Origin: Bacteroidota bacterium
Lineage (GTDB): Bacteria; Bacteroidota; Ignavibacteria; Ignavibacteriales; Ignavibacteriaceae
NCBI GenBank assembly: GCA_023453665.1
Contig: JAEXTA010000183.1
Location: forward strand, 1-18,049
Length of the DNA: 18,049 nucleotides
Direction of reading: 5' to 3'
The position numbers and the translations under genes were made by a program. The notes below the pieces were generated by a model. The model had not been told where the DNA came from and did no database searches. It worked only from the letters and a program-made list of their open reading frames with translations. Shown here one piece after another: positions 15,017 through 18,049 of the stretch (its first letter is position 1; each line of letters opens with the position of its first letter).

Positions 15017-15574
15017 TTATAAAGTAAGTTTATTTAATAACTGTAATTTAGCTTGCTCGCCAAATCCGAACCTGAGTTCACTGATTTTGCTTATCTGTCC
15101 TATGGTTATACCATCTAATTCACCAAAACTATTAATGGTTTTCAATCGAAAATAATTTTTATCATATTTAATTAAATACCCAGATAAATAATTTACAGGA
15201 CTATCACCCATAACTAAACTCAATAATTCTTTTTTATGAATTAGTGAATCAAAATATTTCCTAATACCTCTTTTAACTATTGTACCCTTCATCTCAAGTA
15301 TGGAGTTTCGTAGTAATTTATTGTTTAACATTTTACTTAATGACTTAAGGTATTTGGTATCAGTTTCAACATATTTTATGGTTTTCAATTTTAACATAAA
15401 GACATTTGTTGGCTGGGCATCTGAGCCAACTGAAAGAATGACTAGCACACCCGCTTCAATCCCTTGAACCAAGCCAACAATAAACTCGTTAGAATTCGTC
15501 AAAGTCGAGTAAATCCCAACCAACGATTTTTCTTTTTCCGCTTTTACAAATACTTGAAGCAAGAGATTATTCAT
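15017..15574 (-). CDS. Hypothetical protein with two similar beta-rich halves
   Basis: A 185-residue soluble protein with no signal peptide or membrane helix. I do not recognise a named family. Two halves look alike. Residues about 29-83 have a hydrophobic strand FIVGLVQGI, a strand VLVILSVGS and the closing segment LKTIKYVETDTKYLKSLSKML. Residues about 127-180 have YLSGYLIKYD, FRLKTINSFGELDG and IGQISKISELRF. The pattern (Gly, strand, 'lk.i...G..dg', strand ending in I..I, then a helix) recalls short Sm/SH3-like beta-barrel units seen in uncharacterised proteins. A Lys/Arg-rich helical linker (about 84-118) joins them. The ATG at 15574 has only a distant AAGG. It lies 44 bp behind citrate synthase and may be read through from it. 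Function is unknown and the duplication is my own alignment by eye. Confidence 0.65.
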   Translation of the reverse strand: MNNLLLQVFVKAEKEKSLVGIYSTLTNSNEFIVGLVQGIEAGVLVILSVGSDAQPTNVFMLKLKTIKYVETDTKYLKSLSKMLNNKLLRNSILEMKGTIVKRGIRKYFDSLIHKKELLSLVMGDSPVNYLSGYLIKYDKNYFRLKTINSFGELDGITIGQISKISELRFGFGEQAKLQLLNKLTL

Positions 15575-15618
15575 TTACAAATACCTTACCGATTTCATAC
15601 TATTAAAAATTAAATAAC

Positions 15619-16893
15619 TCAACTAACCAATTTCCTAACATACTCAGTAGTAACAGACTTTGGACGAATAAGCGGATTCATCAAAGCACGGTTTACAACT
15701 GCCTGCGCTGTTAAACCAAGACTCCTTGAAACCGCAAATACAACTGTATAGTATGAATATTCTTTCAATCCATAATAACTGAGAAGTGAACCGGAAGCTG
15801 CGTCAACATTGGGCCACGGATTTTTGATCTTTGATATTTTTTTCAACTCGACCGGAACAACTTCATAAAGTCTTGCGACTGTTTTAAATATCGGGTCTTC
15901 AGGAATGTGCTTCTTTCCGAATTTTAAAAATCCTTCAAATCTTGGATCAGTAACTCTTAATACTGCGTGACCATAACCGGGGATTACTTTGCCTGAATCG
16001 AGTGTTTCCCATACAAGGTCTTTTAGCTGTTCGTGTGTAGGGACTCCACCGAAGCGGTTCATAATTTCTTCAATCCATTTTAAAGCTTCCTGGTTTGCGA
16101 GTCCGTGTAAAGGTCCGGCAAGCCCATTAAATCCGCCTGATAAAGAATAATAAACATCCGACAATGCTGAATTAATTGTTTGAGTTGTAAGTGCACTTAC
16201 GTTTCCACCTTCGTGATCGCTGTGTGCAACAAGATAATAACGCATCAGTTCATAAAACTCATTTCCCTTTTTGTCCAATCCAAGCATATGAACATAATCA
16301 CCAGTAAGATCGAGCGAAGGATCGGCTTTTATCAATTCACCTTTGTTAAAACGAATGCGGTAAACAGCTGCAGCTATTGCCGGAATTTTAGCAACAAGAT
16401 TTAGTGAGTCTTCAAGAGTTGGTTTCCAGTAATCTTCCTTTCGCAAACCCTTGTCATAATCTTTTGCAAAAACTGATTCTTTCTGGAGTACAAGTATTGC
16501 AGTATCAAGCATCGTCATCGGATGAGAATCAGCAGGCATTGCTTTTAAAACATTCCACACATAATCGGGAACAGATTTTCTTTTCTTTATTTCACTGCTG
16601 AAATCTTCAAGTTCTTTTTGCCCGGGAAGTTCACCTGTCATTAATAAATAATAAACTTCTTCAGGAGTTTTATCTTCAAGTTCTGAAAGAGGGATTCCTC
16701 TTATAATCAATCCGACTTCCTTTGGAACACGCGAAGTATCGCAGATCAAAGCACGCACATCGCGCATACCGCCGTAAGCCTGGCTAATTGTTACATCTGA
16801 AAGTTTTGTTTCGCCGTTATTTTTTAACAATGAGCTGACTTCTTTTCGCCATTCATCAATTTTAACCGAAAGTTTTTCTGCAATGAGGGACAT
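15619..16893 (-). CDS. Citrate synthase, mitochondrial-like type I
   Basis: A 424-residue enzyme condensing oxaloacetate and acetyl-CoA to citrate at the TCA-cycle entry. Motifs are AYGGMRDVRALI (39-50), H224-SDHEGGNVSA, GGFNGLAGPLHGLANQEA with H263, PGYGHAVLR with H309, and NVDAASG with D364. H227, H263, H309 and D364 line up with His238, His274, His320 and Asp375 of pig heart citrate synthase with the same offset of 11 at each, so the core has no insertions relative to the animal enzyme. This is the eukaryote-like subgroup, not the NADH-inhibited gamma-proteobacterial GltA. The ATG at 16893 follows AAGGA by 5 nt (16899-16903). A TTGTAA-N17-TAATTT element upstream may be the promoter. It is divergent from the AHSA1 gene. 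Confidence 0.95.
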   Translation of the reverse strand: MSLIAEKLSVKIDEWRKEVSSLLKNNGETKLSDVTISQAYGGMRDVRALICDTSRVPKEVGLIIRGIPLSELEDKTPEEVYYLLMTGELPGQKELEDFSSEIKKRKSVPDYVWNVLKAMPADSHPMTMLDTAILVLQKESVFAKDYDKGLRKEDYWKPTLEDSLNLVAKIPAIAAAVYRIRFNKGELIKADPSLDLTGDYVHMLGLDKKGNEFYELMRYYLVAHSDHEGGNVSALTTQTINSALSDVYYSLSGGFNGLAGPLHGLANQEALKWIEEIMNRFGGVPTHEQLKDLVWETLDSGKVIPGYGHAVLRVTDPRFEGFLKFGKKHIPEDPIFKTVARLYEVVPVELKKISKIKNPWPNVDAASGSLLSYYGLKEYSYYTVVFAVSRSLGLTAQAVVNRALMNPLIRPKSVTTEYVRKLVS

Positions 16894-16936
16894 CCGCTTC
16901 CTTAATTTGTTTAGAGGTGAATAAATTTTGAAAATG

Positions 16937-16965
16937 AAATTATTGTTTTTTTGTTTCTGTTACAA
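16937..16965 (-). promoter_or_regulatory. Possible citrate synthase promoter
   Basis: On the minus strand TTGTAA (16965-16960), 17 nt, then TAATTT (16942-16937). Transcription would begin near 16930, giving a leader of about 37 nt that contains the AAGGA ribosome site. The same -35 and the same spacing occur before pyrG. The -10 is weak against the sigma-70 consensus. Confidence 0.35.
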
Positions 16966-17083
16966 TAAAAAAGCAGTGAGCACTGAGAAGACTCATTAAA
17001 AAAATAAATTTAATTATTTCGATTATTCTTGCCATTAGCACATTTCTTTTGTTAGTTATCTCTCAAAGATTAAGAGGTGTGCA

Positions 17084-17476
17084 ATGACAGAATCAATAAA
17101 GTTATCTGCCGTTTTCCCGGTCAATGCAAAAACCCTTTACGAAGCCTGGCTGGACAGCAAACAGCATTCAGCTTTTACAGGAAGTAAAGCCAAAATAAAT
17201 TCAAAGATCGGGGGAACTTACACAGCATGGGATAAATACATTTCAGGAAAAACAATAATGCTGCAGCCTTACAGCCGGATTGTTCAAAGCTGGCGTACAA
17301 CAGAATTTCATGATTCTTATCCCGATTCAACTGTTGAAATATTATTTGAAAAGTCAGCTAACGGAACAAAACTTACAATTGTACATTCCGGAATACCAAA
17401 AGGTGACGGCAAAAAATATAAAGACGGTTGGAAGGAGTTTTATATCGAACCGATGAAAGCATATTTCAAAAAATAA
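17084..17476 (+). CDS. SRPBCC / AHSA1-like domain protein
   Basis: A 130-residue single-domain cytosolic protein. It opens with the family strand IKLSAVFPVNAKTLYEAWLD, then HSAFTGSKAKIN, a GGTYTAWDKYISGK hairpin, the conserved IVQSWRTTEF strand (about 66-75), a second pair of strands with TVEILFEKSANGTKLTIVHSG, and the terminal helix DGWKEFYIEPMKAYFK. This matches the START-like hydrophobic-pocket fold of the Aha1 C-terminal domain (AHSA1). Members bind hydrophobic ligands or partner proteins, and the specific ligand here is unknown. There are no catalytic residues to name. The ATG at 17084 follows AGAGG (17073-17077) by 6 nt. It is divergent from citrate synthase, and its stop lies 9 bp from the end of the convergent phosphatase gene. 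Confidence 0.85.
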   Translation: MTESIKLSAVFPVNAKTLYEAWLDSKQHSAFTGSKAKINSKIGGTYTAWDKYISGKTIMLQPYSRIVQSWRTTEFHDSYPDSTVEILFEKSANGTKLTIVHSGIPKGDGKKYKDGWKEFYIEPMKAYFKK

Positions 17477-17485
17477 AATAACCAA

Positions 17486-18049
17486 TTAGTCCGTGACTTT
17501 GATTATTACAATAGTCATGTCATCATGCTGCGGAGCTTTGCCGATAAAGGCACTAACTTCTTTGTGTATCTTTTGAATTGATTCTTCAGCAGTCAGTTCA
17601 CTTAGTTTATGAACTGAATCAAGAAGTCTTTCTTCCGTAAACTCTTCCTGTTTTTTATTCATTGCTTCTGTAAAGCCGTCTGTATAGAAAACAAAAACAT
17701 CATCTTTGTCATAATTAATTTCAAGCTCACTAATGGTTTTTCCGAATAACAGACCTTTTTCTAACCCGAGTGCCAAACCGGTTGGATTTAACATTTCAAC
17801 TTTTCCTCTTGCTGAGTTCCTGACTATTACCGGATTATGTCCTGCACGCGCAAGCTTAAAGATTTTCTTCTCGTTATCAAATATTCCGTAAATCATACTG
17901 ATGAATGTTCCGCGTTCAACGTTATCATAAAAAAGTTCATTCATCAGTTTTAGTACTTCAGCAGGAGATTCAGATGTCTTTGATATCGCTTTAAGAAAGC
18001 CCTTCGTGAGTGTCATATAAAAAGCAGCCTGCGTTCCTTTACCTGATAC
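17486..18049 (-). CDS. SpoIIE-type PP2C serine phosphatase, C-terminal part
   Basis: The 187 C-terminal residues of a PPM/SpoIIE-family phosphatase, whose 5' part lies beyond the window edge. The frame is open through the last base: VSGKGTQAAFYM precedes the first ATG (18016) and is the conserved metal-binding D-V-S-G-K-G region, so that ATG is internal and not the start. Further motifs are FISMIYGIFDNEKK, RAGHNPVIV, GLALGLEKGLLFG, VFVFYTDGFTEAMN (metal-binding Asp in TDG) and the final QHDDMTIVIIKV (paired Asp). RsbU-like members dephosphorylate anti-anti-sigma factors in stress signalling, usually under an N-terminal GAF, PAS, HAMP or response-regulator domain. That input domain cannot be seen here, so the pathway is unknown. 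The catalytic domain is intact as far as shown. Confidence 0.93.
   Translation of the reverse strand, partial: VSGKGTQAAFYMTLTKGFLKAISKTSESPAEVLKLMNELFYDNVERGTFISMIYGIFDNEKKIFKLARAGHNPVIVRNSARGKVEMLNPTGLALGLEKGLLFGKTISELEINYDKDDVFVFYTDGFTEAMNKKQEEFTEERLLDSVHKLSELTAEESIQKIHKEVSAFIGKAPQHDDMTIVIIKVTD

Noticed and set aside
16974..16985. CAGTG-AG-CACTG dyad between citrate synthase and AHSA1
   Set aside because: 5-bp arms are expected by chance in this much sequence, and there is no second copy nearby to suggest an operator.
18014..18016. ATG 18016 as the start of the phosphatase gene
   Set aside because: The conserved VSGKG metal-site segment lies in frame upstream of it up to the window edge, so this Met is internal.
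1..18049. Mobile element, CRISPR array, phage, toxin-antitoxin or defence system
   Set aside because: I saw no transposase, integrase, regularly spaced repeats, tRNA-linked attachment site or toxin pair; almost every base is covered by intact housekeeping genes.

Overview
The window reads as one low-GC bacterial chromosomal segment. It most likely comes from the Bacteroidota/Ignavibacteriota (Chlorobi-side) radiation. The reasons are the gene order purN-purH-mreB-mreC-mreD-mrdA-rodA, the joining of a bifunctional-nuclease/UVR protein to etfA, a DUF2851 protein, and a mitochondrial-type citrate synthase. Several genes have clear Shine-Dalgarno sequences (mrdA, rodA, mreB, citrate synthase), which argues against the classical Bacteroidetes that largely lack them. 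The lineage is inferred; I could not search a database.

Layout. 1-845 (+): the 3' end of etfA and a BFN-UVR protein. 852-2333 (-): a DUF2851 protein, convergent with the pair before it. 2337-2587: a spacer with a strong 10-bp inverted repeat. 2588-3400 (-): pyrF, with a leader holding two inverted repeats. 3615-14415 (-): a nine-gene array transcribed in the order pyrG, TPR protein, purN, purH, mreB, mreC, mreD, mrdA, rodA. 14513-15574 (-): two unrecognised genes, a small membrane protein and a protein that looks internally duplicated. 15619-16893 (-): citrate synthase. 17084-17476 (+): an AHSA1/SRPBCC protein. 17486-18049 (-): a SpoIIE/PP2C phosphatase cut by the window edge.

Function. The core is a growth module. 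PyrG and PyrF serve pyrimidine synthesis, and PurN and PurH supply the two formyl-transfer steps of purine synthesis. MreBCD, PBP2 and RodA build the side wall of a rod-shaped cell. From purH to rodA the genes overlap or nearly touch, so they are very probably co-transcribed and partly translationally coupled. Citrate synthase and the electron-transfer flavoprotein point to TCA-cycle and fatty- or amino-acid oxidation metabolism.

I found no rRNA, tRNA, CRISPR array, insertion sequence or obvious defence island. The least ordinary items are the DUF2851 protein (nuclease-like motif plus four cysteines), the duplicated orphan at 15017-15574, a possible Cys/His metal site in PBP2, the many TTG start codons, and several inverted repeats around pyrF. 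No gap between genes exceeds 300 bases.
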